In this document: in pieces, positions 8,871 to 17,548 of the stretch
Layout of the letters: every line of letters begins with the position of its first letter
Position numbering within the stretch: position 1 is the stretch's first letter
Assembly: GCF_003353175.1 (NCBI RefSeq)
Contig: NZ_QHKS01000001.1
Coordinates: 496,001 to 560,000 of the forward strand
From: Paraburkholderia lacunae
GTDB taxonomy: Bacteria; Pseudomonadota; Gammaproteobacteria; Burkholderiales; Burkholderiaceae
Length of the DNA: 64,000 nucleotides
Direction: 5' to 3'
Made by a program: the position numbers and the translations under genes
The notes under the pieces: model-generated
What the model was told of the DNA's origin: nothing
The model's database searches: none
Seen by the model: only the letters and a program-made list of their open reading frames with translations

Positions 8871-9547
8871 TTCTTCGCACCCGCCCGGGCGACGCGCAAC
8901 CCGTTGATGAACGCCTTCGCGTGCGAAGCCGTCACCGCCGCGCTCTGCCCCGGCTTGTATAGCGCCGAGCCGAGCCCGAAACCGTTCGCGCCGGCGCTGA
9001 GAAACGGCCCCATGTTGTCCGGCGTGATTCCGCCGACCGGCACCAGCGGCACTTGCGCCGCGATCACGGCGCGCCACGCCTTCACGACCTGGCAGCCGAG
9101 CTGTTCGGCAGGGAACATCTTCAGCACGTCGGCGCCGTTTTTCAGCGCGATGAAGGCTTCTGTCGGCGTCGCGACGCCCGGCGCGCACGCCAGACCTTGC
9201 GCCTTCGCGGCGCTCACCACTTCCGGGTCGCTATGCGGCATCACGATCAGCTCGCCACCCGCCGACTTCACGTCGCTGACGAAGCTCGGATGCAGCACCG
9301 TGCCCGCACCGACGATCGCATCGTCCTGCAACACCTTGCGGATCGCCGCGATGCTGTCGAACGGCTGCGGCGAGTTCAACGGCACTTCGACGATCCGGAA
9401 ACCCGCTTCGTACAGCGCCTGACCGTGATCGGCCGCATCGGCGGGCGTGAGCCCGCGCATGATCGCGATCAGCGGACACACCTCGAACGCCGCGATCAGA
9501 CCCGCGTGCGGCATATACGGAGCGGGCAGATTGATATGAGGTTGCAT
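8867..9547 (-). CDS. dgoA: 2-dehydro-3-deoxy-6-phosphogalactonate aldolase
   Basis: Cleaves 2-keto-3-deoxy-6-phosphogalactonate to pyruvate and glyceraldehyde 3-phosphate. The 226-residue class I aldolase (KDPG/KDPGal family) has Glu54 in RIVEVPLNSP and the Schiff-base Lys143 in ADVLKMFPAEQLG, with phosphate-binding VPVGGITPDN further on. The start at 9547 is preferred because AAGGAA lies just upstream; another in-frame ATG is ten codons further up. LNSP after the catalytic Glu and the pairing with dgoK favour the galactonate rather than the gluconate enzyme. It is coupled to the downstream SDR gene by a four-base overlap. Confidence 0.92.
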   Translation of the reverse strand: MQPHINLPAPYMPHAGLIAAFEVCPLIAIMRGLTPADAADHGQALYEAGFRIVEVPLNSPQPFDSIAAIRKVLQDDAIVGAGTVLHPSFVSDVKSAGGELIVMPHSDPEVVSAAKAQGLACAPGVATPTEAFIALKNGADVLKMFPAEQLGCQVVKAWRAVIAAQVPLVPVGGITPDNMGPFLSAGANGFGLGSALYKPGQSAAVTASHAKAFINGLRVARAGAKK

Positions 9548-9607
9548 GTCGGTTCCTTGTATCGTGTGCGGCTTCATATTCGGCTTTATCGGCGGCGGCG
9601 CTGCCGG

Positions 9608-10678
9608 TCAGCCGGCCCGCGTCGGCTGGGCGGCCGGCTGACCGGCCGGCTTGACGAGCCCCGCCTGGGTGGCGACGCGCCACAGGCCGTGCTCGGTCGC
9701 GAGCTTCACCAGCTCCGCCTGAGTGCAGCCGAATTGCGCCAGCGCGAGGCGATAACGCTCGCACAGCGCCTCGTTGCCGATCAGCCGCAACGCCTGCCCG
9801 GCGAGCGAGCTCTGTTGTTGCGCGAGCACGGCGTCGAGGCCGGCCAATTCGTGACCGATCAGCAATCCCGACAGATAGTCCGGTTGCTGTTCACTCGAAA
9901 GCTGTCCGGTGAGGCCAAGCGCGCGGGCGCTGAATACGGTCGCGAGCAGACCCGCCTGGCCTTTCTCGCGAGCGATGTTCACGCCGTGCAGGAACGCACC
10001 GGTATCCGGACGATCCGGCGTGGTCATCGTGCGGCCGAGGATCGTGTGGTCGCGCAATGCGGCGAACACTTCGCCCGTCATGAAGGTATGAAAGCGTTCG
10101 ATGCGGCCCGCTTGTACAACGACCCATTTCGCGTGTGTACCCGGCAAGCCGATCAGCGCGCGTTTGCCGCTATCCGCGGAGCCGGCGTCCGCGCCGAGCG
10201 CGCCGAAAACCTGTGTTTCCTCGCCGCGCATCACGTTAGGCAATTCGCCGCGTTGCAGGACGCCCGGCACGATATGCAGCGTTGCGCCGCACGCCGCCTT
10301 CACGCGGACGATGCCGGCGACCAGCGTATCGGCATTCACCGGCGCGTCGACATAGGGCGCTTCGAGCCAGCCTTGCGCGCTGCCGACCATGCCTGCCGCG
10401 ACCACCGGCAGACCGGGAGCGTGTTCGAGCCAGGCGCCGCATGCTTCATCGAAGGCCGCGTCGAAGCCGCCTTGCTCGGCGCTGCGCGGCAGATTCATGA
10501 TGCCTGCCGTCGAAGCACGCGAGCCCAGCAGCTTGCCCGCGGCGTCGAACAGATACGCGCGCAGCGACGTCGTGCCCCAATCGAGCCCGATCAGCGCGGC
10601 GTGTTCGAAGCCGGCGTCGGCTGCGCCCGCGGCAACGGCGTGATCGACTGCCGGTGCAGGAGAGTACGCTTGCTTCAT
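9608..10678 (-). CDS. dgoK: 2-dehydro-3-deoxygalactonokinase
   Basis: Phosphorylates 2-keto-3-deoxygalactonate at C6, feeding DgoA. The 356-residue protein carries the DgoK-family start IGLDWGTTSLRAYLFD (30-45), the phosphate-1 loop of an ASKHA kinase, preceded by an extra 25-30 residue Ala-rich N terminus; GLPGTHAKWV and TGEVFAALRDHTILG are further family-like segments. The ATG overlaps the TGA of the IclR gene (ATGA), so kinase and regulator are translationally coupled. A 60-bp gap separates it from dgoA. The C-terminal 20 residues are Pro/Ala/Gln-rich. Confidence 0.92.
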   Translation of the reverse strand: MKQAYSPAPAVDHAVAAGAADAGFEHAALIGLDWGTTSLRAYLFDAAGKLLGSRASTAGIMNLPRSAEQGGFDAAFDEACGAWLEHAPGLPVVAAGMVGSAQGWLEAPYVDAPVNADTLVAGIVRVKAACGATLHIVPGVLQRGELPNVMRGEETQVFGALGADAGSADSGKRALIGLPGTHAKWVVVQAGRIERFHTFMTGEVFAALRDHTILGRTMTTPDRPDTGAFLHGVNIAREKGQAGLLATVFSARALGLTGQLSSEQQPDYLSGLLIGHELAGLDAVLAQQQSSLAGQALRLIGNEALCERYRLALAQFGCTQAELVKLATEHGLWRVATQAGLVKPAGQPAAQPTRAG

Positions 10679-11670
10679 CGTTTGATCCTGCGGGTTGCGG
10701 GTTGCGGTGCACGCCAGCCGAGTTCTTCCGAGATCGCGCGTGCTTCGCGCTGCACGACCGGAATCAGCTCATCCATGCGTTCGAGCGACATGTAGGGGAT
10801 CGTGCTCGCCACCGACAGCGCCGCCACCACTGCGCCCGACGCATCGCGCACGGGCGCGGCGACGCAACGGATCGACGCTTCGTTTTCTTCGAGGTCGAAG
10901 GTGTAGCCGCCGGCGGCGTAGCTAGTCATACGCTGCATGAAGGTCTGCGCGTCGGGGCGGTTATCCGGCTTGAAGCTGACACCGGCGAGCGCGCGCCGCG
11001 ACGCTTCGAACAGCGACTGCCAGGCGTCCGGCGTGAGGTCGAGCATCATGGCTTTACCGATGCCGGTCGACGCGAGCGGCATCCGGTGACCGACGCGCGA
11101 GCGCATTTCCAGACCGCGGGTGCCGGGGATCTTGTCGATGTACAGCACGTCGTCGCCGTCGCGCACGCCGAGGTGGATCGTATCGAGCGTCTGTTCCGCG
11201 AGCGATTCGAGATGCCGACGCGCGACCGCGGTGAGCGGCATCTGTTCGAGCGCGATGGTGCCGAGTTCGATCAGCTTCGGACCGAGCAGATAGCCGCCTT
11301 GGACCTGCCGCAGGTAGCGCGCCTGCACGAGGCTGCTCACCAGCCGATGCGTGGTGCTGCGGGTGGTGCCGAGCGCGGCGCCGAAGGTGCGCAGATCGCG
11401 GACACCGGCGGCGGCGGCTTCGAGAATCGCCAGACCGCGCAGGAGCGTTTGCGTGCCAGCTTGTTGCGGGGTGATATCCAGCAGCGTGCTGGGTAGTGCG
11501 ATTTCGTCGGCCACAGGCGGCTGAGCGCCGGCGCGCGGGGTCTGGGCGCCGGCGCGCGAGGCTTTTGCCGCGCTGGCCGGCTGTAGTGCGGCGCTGGGCG
11601 TGTGCTCCGCTGTCGACGACAGGTCGGGCCCAGACGCGCTGGCTGCGTGAGTAGGCATCGCTTTGTTCAT
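10675..11670 (-). CDS. IclR-family transcriptional regulator of the sugar cluster
   Basis: Probable regulator of the downstream dgoK-dgoA genes. Of its 331 residues, 1-70 are a low-complexity Ala/Pro/Ser-rich extension unusual for the family. A winged helix-turn-helix follows (about 73-130, with LRTFGAALGTTRSTTHRLVS), then an effector-binding domain (about 140-320, containing RSRVGHRMPLASTGIGKAM). It is the most upstream gene of the minus-strand block and overlaps dgoK by four bases, so autoregulation is plausible. The effector is unknown; a sugar acid or 2-keto-3-deoxy acid would fit the genes it heads. Confidence 0.9.
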   Translation of the reverse strand: MNKAMPTHAASASGPDLSSTAEHTPSAALQPASAAKASRAGAQTPRAGAQPPVADEIALPSTLLDITPQQAGTQTLLRGLAILEAAAAGVRDLRTFGAALGTTRSTTHRLVSSLVQARYLRQVQGGYLLGPKLIELGTIALEQMPLTAVARRHLESLAEQTLDTIHLGVRDGDDVLYIDKIPGTRGLEMRSRVGHRMPLASTGIGKAMMLDLTPDAWQSLFEASRRALAGVSFKPDNRPDAQTFMQRMTSYAAGGYTFDLEENEASIRCVAAPVRDASGAVVAALSVASTIPYMSLERMDELIPVVQREARAISEELGWRAPQPATRRIKR

Positions 11671-12196
11671 GGCGATTCGCTAATAGGATCGGTTTTTTGC
11701 GCTTGCAGCGCAGGGCCGCAGAGGTGGCCTTGGAGTTTTGCCGCTGCTCACGGCACGGCAGGCGTGGCGGTGCCGCCTTCTTTCGGTCTTAGGCATGGTT
11801 TGGCTTTGTCTCCGGGTTCTTTTGCTTCGCTCCCGCGGGCAGGGGTTTGGGGCTTTATGCCTTTCCTGCTAGTCCTGCTGTTGCTGCTTTTTCTGCTCGC
11901 GGTGCGTGTTGGATTGGATTGTAGGGCGGTTTTTTGGAAAGCTCCAATATGTGAGTGTTGGATTCATATAATGGGATTTTGCCTTGCCGGGGGCTGGGGT
12001 TGATGTTCGTCGGCGGTCGTCGGATTTGCGGGCTTTTTTTGCCCACGCGGCGCTTTTGTTCGTGCTGCCTACGGCGTTGGGCCTGGTTTTTTTGCTGCCT
12101 GTGCGGCGCTTTCCGGTGGTGCTGCCTGCGGCAGGGCCTTTTCCTGTTCTGGCTTCTTTGGCCTTTTCTTGTTTGCCTGCGGCGATGGTCTTTCCT
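11671..12196. other. Gene-free upstream region with degenerate tandem repeats
   Basis: No credible gene. On the plus strand it is T- and G-rich and repetitive. A loose unit, T7 then GC(C), then GCGGCGCTT, then GTGCTGCCTGCGGC or similar, starts near 12034 and 12087 and again at 12199 inside the palindrome. Close to the IclR gene, TCCAA (11943-11947) and TTGGA (11958-11962) form a 10-base-spaced inverted repeat next to an AT-rich CATTATATG on the minus strand. This is a possible operator/promoter about 280 bp upstream of the IclR start. Long plus-strand frames here follow the repeat and look spurious. Confidence 0.6.
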
Positions 12197-12983
12197 GATT
12201 TTTTTGCCTTCGCGGCGCTTATGGTGGTGCTACCTGCGGCGGTGCCTTTCCTTGATTTCTTTGTGGTCTATTAGCTTTCCCCCTGTGCGGGGGAGCACCT
12301 ACTTTTCTTTGCCGGCCGCAAAGAAAAGTAGGCAAAAGAAAGCGGCTAGAACCGCCAATTCTGAAGCGGGCACCTCGGTCAACCACCGGTAGTGGAAACC
12401 TGCCGGACCACACCGTGGTCCATGAGTGCCTGTGACAAGGCAGTCATCCGCCCCTTCTCGCGCTACGCGCTCGCCGGCAAGGTCCATCCCAAACCGCCCG
12501 CTCCGGTTTTGCCTGGCGACAGCCGTCGGCTTCGCCTCGGCGAGGGGCAGATCCGGAGTGCTGTGTTGAGCGGAACTCGGGCGTCATGGCGCGGCGCGCA
12601 CGCGTGAACTGGCGAGCTACGCCCGGCGCACGACGCGGACGCCAAACGTAGTGGGTGGTTGGATGAAGTACCTTGCCGGCGAGCGCGTAGCGCGAGAAGG
12701 GGTGGATGACTGCCTTGTCACCAAGGCTGAATGCGCGATGCCACAGATCAGGTGGCCTCCACTCCGCGTTGATCACCGTGGTGCCCGCTTAAGAATTAGC
12801 GGTTCTAGCCGCTTTCTTTTGCCTACTTTTCTTTGCGGCCGGCAAAGAAAAGTAGGTGCTCCCCCGCACAGGGGGAAAGCTAATAGACCACAAAGAAATC
12901 AAGGAAAGGCCTAGGAAATCAGAACAGGGAAAGGCCAGCGCCGCAGGCAGCACCACCATAAGCGCCGCGAGGGCAAAAAAATC
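12197..12983. repeat. Large imperfect palindrome (about 0.8 kb) with nested hairpins
   Basis: Two arms of roughly 300 bp are inverted copies: left about 12197-12490, right about 12660-12983. From the outside in they share GATTTTTTTGCC, the CTTATGGTGGTGCT segment, TCTTTGTGGTCTATTAGC, GCTTTCCCCCTGTGCGGGGG, a perfect 15-bp hairpin CCTACTTTTCTTTGC/GCAAAGAAAAGTAGG (12298-12332 and 12822-12856), AAAGCGGCTAGAACCGC, and TTCTCGCGCTACGCGCTCGC near the centre. About 170 bp of non-palindromic DNA lies between the arms. Similarity fades in patches (for example 12385-12425). No transposase is present. It could be a non-autonomous repeated element or two inverted copies of a shorter repeat. Confidence 0.8.
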
Positions 12984-13033
12984 AAGCCCACCTAAGGCAA
13001 ACCACAAATTGCCGCCGCCAAAGGCAAAAAAAC

Positions 13034-13756
13034 TTATTCGGGCAACTCAGCAGCCCCCATCCGCCGCGCAATCACACGCGATCGCTGGGCCAGATACCCC
13101 GAGCCCCTGTGCTCGTCAAAATACTTAGGCCGCGGCAACATCACGGCCAGCCGGGCCGACTGCCCAGCAGTCAACTTATCAGCCGAAGTCTTGTAGTAAT
13201 AACGCGCCGCCGCCTCGGCGCCATACACCCCATTCCCCCACTCAACGGAGTTGAGATAAATCTCAAAGATCCGTTCCTTGTCCATCAAGGTTTCGAGCAT
13301 CCAGGTAATGATCAGCTCCTGCCCCTTGCGGATATAACTCTTCTCCCGCGACAAAAACAGATTCCGCGCCAGTTGTTGAGTGATCGTCGAGCCGCCTCGC
13401 ACAATCCTGCCCTTGGCCTTATTCCGCTCCCACGCCTGCAAAATGGCGTCAGTCTCGTACCCGTTGTTATTAACGAAATTGGCGTCTTCGGAAGCGATAA
13501 TCGCCCGCTTCAGATTGCGCGAAATCTGCTCATACGGCACCCACGTATGCTGCATCGACAAAGCAGGCCGATCCTCGGACAACTTCCACGCATCCGACCG
13601 CATGAACGCAGTCGATCGAGGATTGACGTAATTCCACACCGCGATCTGCGCGAAGTAAAAGAGCTGCGTCGCGAACCACGCAATCGTCACCACCGCGCCC
13701 AGATAGAAAATCCATCGCGCCGGACCAGGCCGGCTCGCGCGCCGCGTTGCTGTCAT
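13034..13756 (-). CDS. mtgA: Monofunctional biosynthetic peptidoglycan transglycosylase
   Basis: Polymerises lipid II glycan strands at the periplasmic face of the inner membrane. The 240-residue protein (start at 13756; an in-frame start 19 codons upstream is less likely because it runs into the 3' side of aroE) has one membrane anchor (15-37) and a GT51 domain. Visible GT51 motifs are IIASEDANF with the catalytic Glu90, [16 protein letters not shown] (121-136) and [12 protein letters not shown]. The length matches E. coli MtgA. It lies 49 bp downstream of aroE on the same strand. Its stop is close to the palindromic repeat region. Confidence 0.96.
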   Translation of the reverse strand: MTATRRASRPGPARWIFYLGAVVTIAWFATQLFYFAQIAVWNYVNPRSTAFMRSDAWKLSEDRPALSMQHTWVPYEQISRNLKRAIIASEDANFVNNNGYETDAILQAWERNKAKGRIVRGGSTITQQLARNLFLSREKSYIRKGQELIITWMLETLMDKERIFEIYLNSVEWGNGVYGAEAAARYYYKTSADKLTAGQSARLAVMLPRPKYFDEHRGSGYLAQRSRVIARRMGAAELPE

Positions 13757-13805
13757 GGTGGTCACAGTCCCCGAGTCGGTGAATTCTGAAGGGGCGAGCG
13801 CCCGC

Positions 13806-14672
13806 CTAGGCAAGCGGCGGCGCCGTCAGCAATGCACGCAACTCGGCCAGCACCGGCGCGCCGTCAGGCCGCACGCCGCGCCACACAAAAAACGATTCGG
13901 CGGCCTGTTCGACCAGCATGCCGAGACCATCGGCACCGCGTGCGCCCAGTTTGCGCGCGTGCTCCATGAACACCGTCGGCTGAGCGCCGTACATCATGTC
14001 GTAAGCCAGCGTGCCTGCGCCGAACGCTCGGTCGTCGCACTCCGGCAGCGACGCGTCGAGACTGCCGGCGGTCGCGTTGACGATCACGTCGTACTCGCCC
14101 GCTTCGATCGCGCGCGTGCCGCCGCCCGTCAGACGGCACGCTGCGTCGCTCGCGGCTTGCGCGAACTGGTCGACCAGCGCTTCGGCCTTCGCGGCCGTGC
14201 GATTGACGATCGTCAGCGTATGCGGCGCGCGCTCGAGCATCGGCAGCACCACGCCGCGCGCCGCGCCGCCCGCGCCCAGCAACAGGATCCGCGCGCCCTT
14301 CAGCGGCACGCCGAGATTCACCTCGATGTCGCGCACGAGACCGAAACCATCCGTGTTATCGCCGTAAATGCCGGCCGGATCGATGCGCAGCGTGTTCACC
14401 GCACCCGCGGCTGCCGAGCGCGGCGACAAGGTGTCGGCGAACGCGTGCGCGTCGAGTTTGAACGGCACGGTCACGTTCAGGCCGCGTCCGCCAGCTTCGA
14501 TAAAAGCGCGCACGTGCGGCACGAATGCATCCACCGGCGCGAGCAGGTGGCCGTATTCGATGGGCTCGCCGGTCTGCGCGGCGAAACGCCCGTGAATGAA
14601 CGGCGACTTGCTATGGCCGACCGGATTGCCTATCACCGCATAGCGGTCACGCACTACGTCGTTGGCGCTCAT
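13806..14672 (-). CDS. aroE: Shikimate dehydrogenase
   Basis: NADPH-dependent reduction of 3-dehydroshikimate to shikimate in the aromatic amino acid pathway. The 288-residue enzyme shows the substrate-binding NPVGHSKSP (16-24), NVTVPFK (66-72, catalytic Lys72), GDNTDGFG with Asp108, and the nucleotide-binding GAGGAARG (133-140). The ATG overlaps the TGA of the upstream RNase gene by four bases, so translation is coupled. Another shikimate-pathway gene, aroQ, is at 20551-21006 on the other strand. Confidence 0.96.
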   Translation of the reverse strand: MSANDVVRDRYAVIGNPVGHSKSPFIHGRFAAQTGEPIEYGHLLAPVDAFVPHVRAFIEAGGRGLNVTVPFKLDAHAFADTLSPRSAAAGAVNTLRIDPAGIYGDNTDGFGLVRDIEVNLGVPLKGARILLLGAGGAARGVVLPMLERAPHTLTIVNRTAAKAEALVDQFAQAASDAACRLTGGGTRAIEAGEYDVIVNATAGSLDASLPECDDRAFGAGTLAYDMMYGAQPTVFMEHARKLGARGADGLGMLVEQAAESFFVWRGVRPDGAPVLAELRALLTAPPLA

Positions 14673-16780
14673 CGTCCCGGCTCCGCGACATGTTGATCGG
14701 CCGCCGCCGCACTCGCGCCAGCGTCGTTTTCGGCGTCGCCCTGCGTCGCCGCAGTGCCGTCGAGGTCCGCTTCCGCCTGCGCCTCGGCTTCGCCTTCGGC
14801 GCTTTCGTCGGCGGCGTCGATGATTTCGTCCTCACCCTCGTCGGCTTCCTCAGCCTCCGCGCCGCTCGTCACGGTCGGCGCGTCGAGCACGTGCAGCAAG
14901 CGCACGGAGGCCTCGACGGTCAATTCATCGATCGACATCACTTCCATCTGCAAGCGCGTACCGCGTGCATGCACGCCAAGACCCGGCACGTGCAGCAGCA
15001 ACGGAATCTCCTCGATGCGCACGAGATCGCCCTTCACCACCGATGCCACCACCTGCTTCCTGTTCTCCTGCTTCAGCCAGCGCAAGCACCAGAAGTACTC
15101 CATGCGGCGCTGGTGATCGGCATACGCGCTATAGGTATCGTCGAAACCTTGCACGACGGCGAACAGATCGGCGTCTTTCGGCTTGAACGGGGCGGCCAGT
15201 TTCGCGGTCACGCCATGCTGCACACACGCGATCAGCTGCCACTGGTTCACCAGGTCGACGTAGCGGCGCAGCGGCGACGTGCTCCACGCATATTGCGTGA
15301 CGCCCAGGCCTTCGTGCGGCGCGGCCGTGGTCTGCATGCGGGTGCGCTTCGGGCCGCTCGGCGCGCCGAACGCGCGCTGCGTACGGTAGATCCCCGGCAC
15401 GCCGTGGTCGTGCAGGAACGCGCCCCACGACGAGTTGGCCAGAATCGCCAACTCGGCGACGATCGTATCGAGCGGCGAACCGCGCCTGCGCGGCGTGATC
15501 GTGATGTGCTCGCCGTTCACATAGAAATTGAAATCGGTGTTGCGCTGCACTTCGCGGCGCAGACCGTAACCGGCGCGCGCAGTCTGACGCTTTTCGAACA
15601 GCGCCTGCGCGAACGGCCACAGCACCGCGATGTCTGCCTTGTGCGCATAGTCGCCGCTGCCGGCGGCGAGCGCTTCTTCGGTCACCACTTCGTCAAGCGT
15701 GTTGTGACGCAGATTGTTCTTCACGAACACGCGCTCGGCGCGCGTTTCGCTCGCCACGATCTCCTGCGTCTCGCGATTCACGATCACGTACAGCGAGAGT
15801 GCCGGCCGCAAGCCGCCTTCGGCCAGCGTGAACGCTTCGACGACGCTATCCGGCAGCATCGTGATCTTGTCGCCAGGCATATAAACGGTCGACAAACGCG
15901 TGCGCGCGATCGCATCGATATCGTCGCCGCGCCCGATGCCGAGCGCCGGCGCGGCGATGTGCACGCCGATCCGCACGCGGCCGTCGGCCAGATGCTCGAC
16001 GGAAAACGCATCGTCGATTTCAGTGGTGGTGACGTCGTCGATCGAGAACGCTTCGACTTCGGCTTCAGGCAGATCGTCCGGCAAGCTGCCGACAGTGACA
16101 GGCGGAAAACCGGTGCCGTGCGGGAAAAACTCTGACAGGAATTTCGCTTCGTGCAGCGCGCGCGCCGACGGAATGCCGCCGCATTCGAGCATCAGGCGCG
16201 CCTGCGAAATGCCTCGCGCCGCCGCCGCGCCTTCGAGCGCCTTGTATTCGATCGTGTTCTTGTCGGGTTTGGTGAGCAAAGCCAGCGCCTTGGCACCCGT
16301 GAAAGCCTCCGGCAGACGGCCCGCCTTCAGCTCATCTTCATAGCCGGCCTGCACCAGCGCCTGCTGACGCTTGCGCTCGAGTCCGGCAAGCGCCATTTGC
16401 AGTTGCTCCTGCGGCGCGCGTTGATACATGCCGCGGCCCTTGCGGCGGAAGTACACCGGCGCGCCGTGCATGCGCAGCACCAGCGCCGCGCGCTCGATCG
16501 GGCCGAACTGCTCGCCGAAGTACTCGGCGCCCAGGGTGGCAAACGGAAATTCGTCGTCAGGCGCGCATTCCCACAGGAAGTCCAGATCGATGTCCTGGGC
16601 AGCGGTATCGGCCTGCTGCATCAACTCGGCCGCGCTCGGCTTCTCGAATTCGATCAGCACGTCTTTCGCGCGCACCTTGGCGCGCCGGCCACCCGGCAAC
16701 TCGACCTGAAACGCATCGCCTTGGCGCGACAGCACGCTGCCCGCCTTGAAACTGCCCGATTCCTCAAAGAAAACGTTCAC
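14669..16780 (-). CDS. RNase II-family 3'-5' exoribonuclease
   Basis: Processive RNA-degrading enzyme of the RNB family. The start is GTG, with an in-frame TGA immediately before it, so the 703-residue length is fixed at the 5' end. The RNB catalytic core contains TTTEIDDAFS (251-260) with the metal-binding aspartates, then RLSTVYMPGDKITMLP, and later TSPLRRYVDLVNQWQL. Residues from about 640 to the end form a Glu/Asp/Ala-rich acidic tail not typical of E. coli RNase II, and I see no obvious C-terminal S1 domain. It overlaps aroE by four bases. Whether it should be called rnb or rnr is uncertain. Confidence 0.92.
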   Translation of the reverse strand: MNVFFEESGSFKAGSVLSRQGDAFQVELPGGRRAKVRAKDVLIEFEKPSAAELMQQADTAAQDIDLDFLWECAPDDEFPFATLGAEYFGEQFGPIERAALVLRMHGAPVYFRRKGRGMYQRAPQEQLQMALAGLERKRQQALVQAGYEDELKAGRLPEAFTGAKALALLTKPDKNTIEYKALEGAAAARGISQARLMLECGGIPSARALHEAKFLSEFFPHGTGFPPVTVGSLPDDLPEAEVEAFSIDDVTTTEIDDAFSVEHLADGRVRIGVHIAAPALGIGRGDDIDAIARTRLSTVYMPGDKITMLPDSVVEAFTLAEGGLRPALSLYVIVNRETQEIVASETRAERVFVKNNLRHNTLDEVVTEEALAAGSGDYAHKADIAVLWPFAQALFEKRQTARAGYGLRREVQRNTDFNFYVNGEHITITPRRRGSPLDTIVAELAILANSSWGAFLHDHGVPGIYRTQRAFGAPSGPKRTRMQTTAAPHEGLGVTQYAWSTSPLRRYVDLVNQWQLIACVQHGVTAKLAAPFKPKDADLFAVVQGFDDTYSAYADHQRRMEYFWCLRWLKQENRKQVVASVVKGDLVRIEEIPLLLHVPGLGVHARGTRLQMEVMSIDELTVEASVRLLHVLDAPTVTSGAEAEEADEGEDEIIDAADESAEGEAEAQAEADLDGTAATQGDAENDAGASAAAADQHVAEPGR

Positions 16781-16945
16781 TCAATACTCTCGTTCTGACT
16801 TGCATCTGCCGGCGCGTCCGACTCTGTTCTGCCGTCGGTCACTGCGTGCGCGGCACGGCAACGTGTTCGTGGTAGTGGGTCCGCGACGCGATACTCGCGC
16901 GCCGGCGGCATGAATCTCGTGAAAGACAAGTCTTGGCCCTGACTG

Positions 16946-17548
16946 TCAGGCCGACTCGCACGGCGCCGGCGGCTCGACGTCTTGCGCATCGCAAAAGGCC
17001 AGCACTTCGTCGGCGTATTGCGCGAACTCGCTGATCGCGTGGTCGCTGCCTTCGATGAGCGTCGTGCGGGCGCCGGGATAATGCGCCAGCATTTCGCGGT
17101 AATCGAGCACTTCGTCGCCGGTGGCCGCCATCAAATAATAGCGTTCGGGCCGTGTAATCGACGCGACCCCGAGCGCGCGCAACTCGTCCAGATGGTACGG
17201 CTCGACGACGATGCTGCCGCCGCCGTGCCACAGCGGCTGCTCGCCGAGATAGGCGCTCAGGTCGCGCTGCGGCACGACCGCCGGGTTCAGCAGCACCGCC
17301 GGCCAGCCATGCTGCTCGGCGAGCCACGTGGCGAAATAGCCGCCGAGCGAACTGCCGATCAGCGTCACGCGCTCGGTGCCCGCCGCGGCCACCAGCGATT
17401 CGGCGAGCGCCACCGTCTCGAACGGCGAAACCGGCAGCATCGGACAGCACCACTCGTCGCCGCGGCCGAGTTCGGCGAGACGCGCCGCCAGCACGCGCGC
17501 CTTGAACGAATTCGGCGACGAGCGGAAACCGTGCAGATAAAGGATCAC
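16946..17548 (-). CDS. YqiA-like alpha/beta-hydrolase esterase
   Basis: Small serine hydrolase of the YqiA/UPF0227 type. The start is a GTG whose GTGA overlaps the mpl stop, giving 200 residues; the longer frame upstream lies in the shadow of mpl. The first strand and oxyanion turn are at MILYLHGFRSSPNSF, the nucleophile elbow is GSSLGG (65-70, Ser67), and plausible acid and His partners are in ATGDEVLDYRE and EGSDHAISEF. E. coli YqiA hydrolyses short acyl esters; the physiological substrate here is unknown. It is translationally coupled to the murein-recycling ligase Mpl. Confidence 0.9.
   Translation of the reverse strand: MILYLHGFRSSPNSFKARVLAARLAELGRGDEWCCPMLPVSPFETVALAESLVAAAGTERVTLIGSSLGGYFATWLAEQHGWPAVLLNPAVVPQRDLSAYLGEQPLWHGGGSIVVEPYHLDELRALGVASITRPERYYLMAATGDEVLDYREMLAHYPGARTTLIEGSDHAISEFAQYADEVLAFCDAQDVEPPAPCESA

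Noticed and set aside
11955..13007. Open frames on both strands within and around the palindrome, including two sharing LISLWSISFPPVRGSTYFSLPA
   Set aside because: The shared sequence comes from the inverted arms; the frames have no domain, no consistent Shine-Dalgarno and follow the repeat, so they are not called genes.
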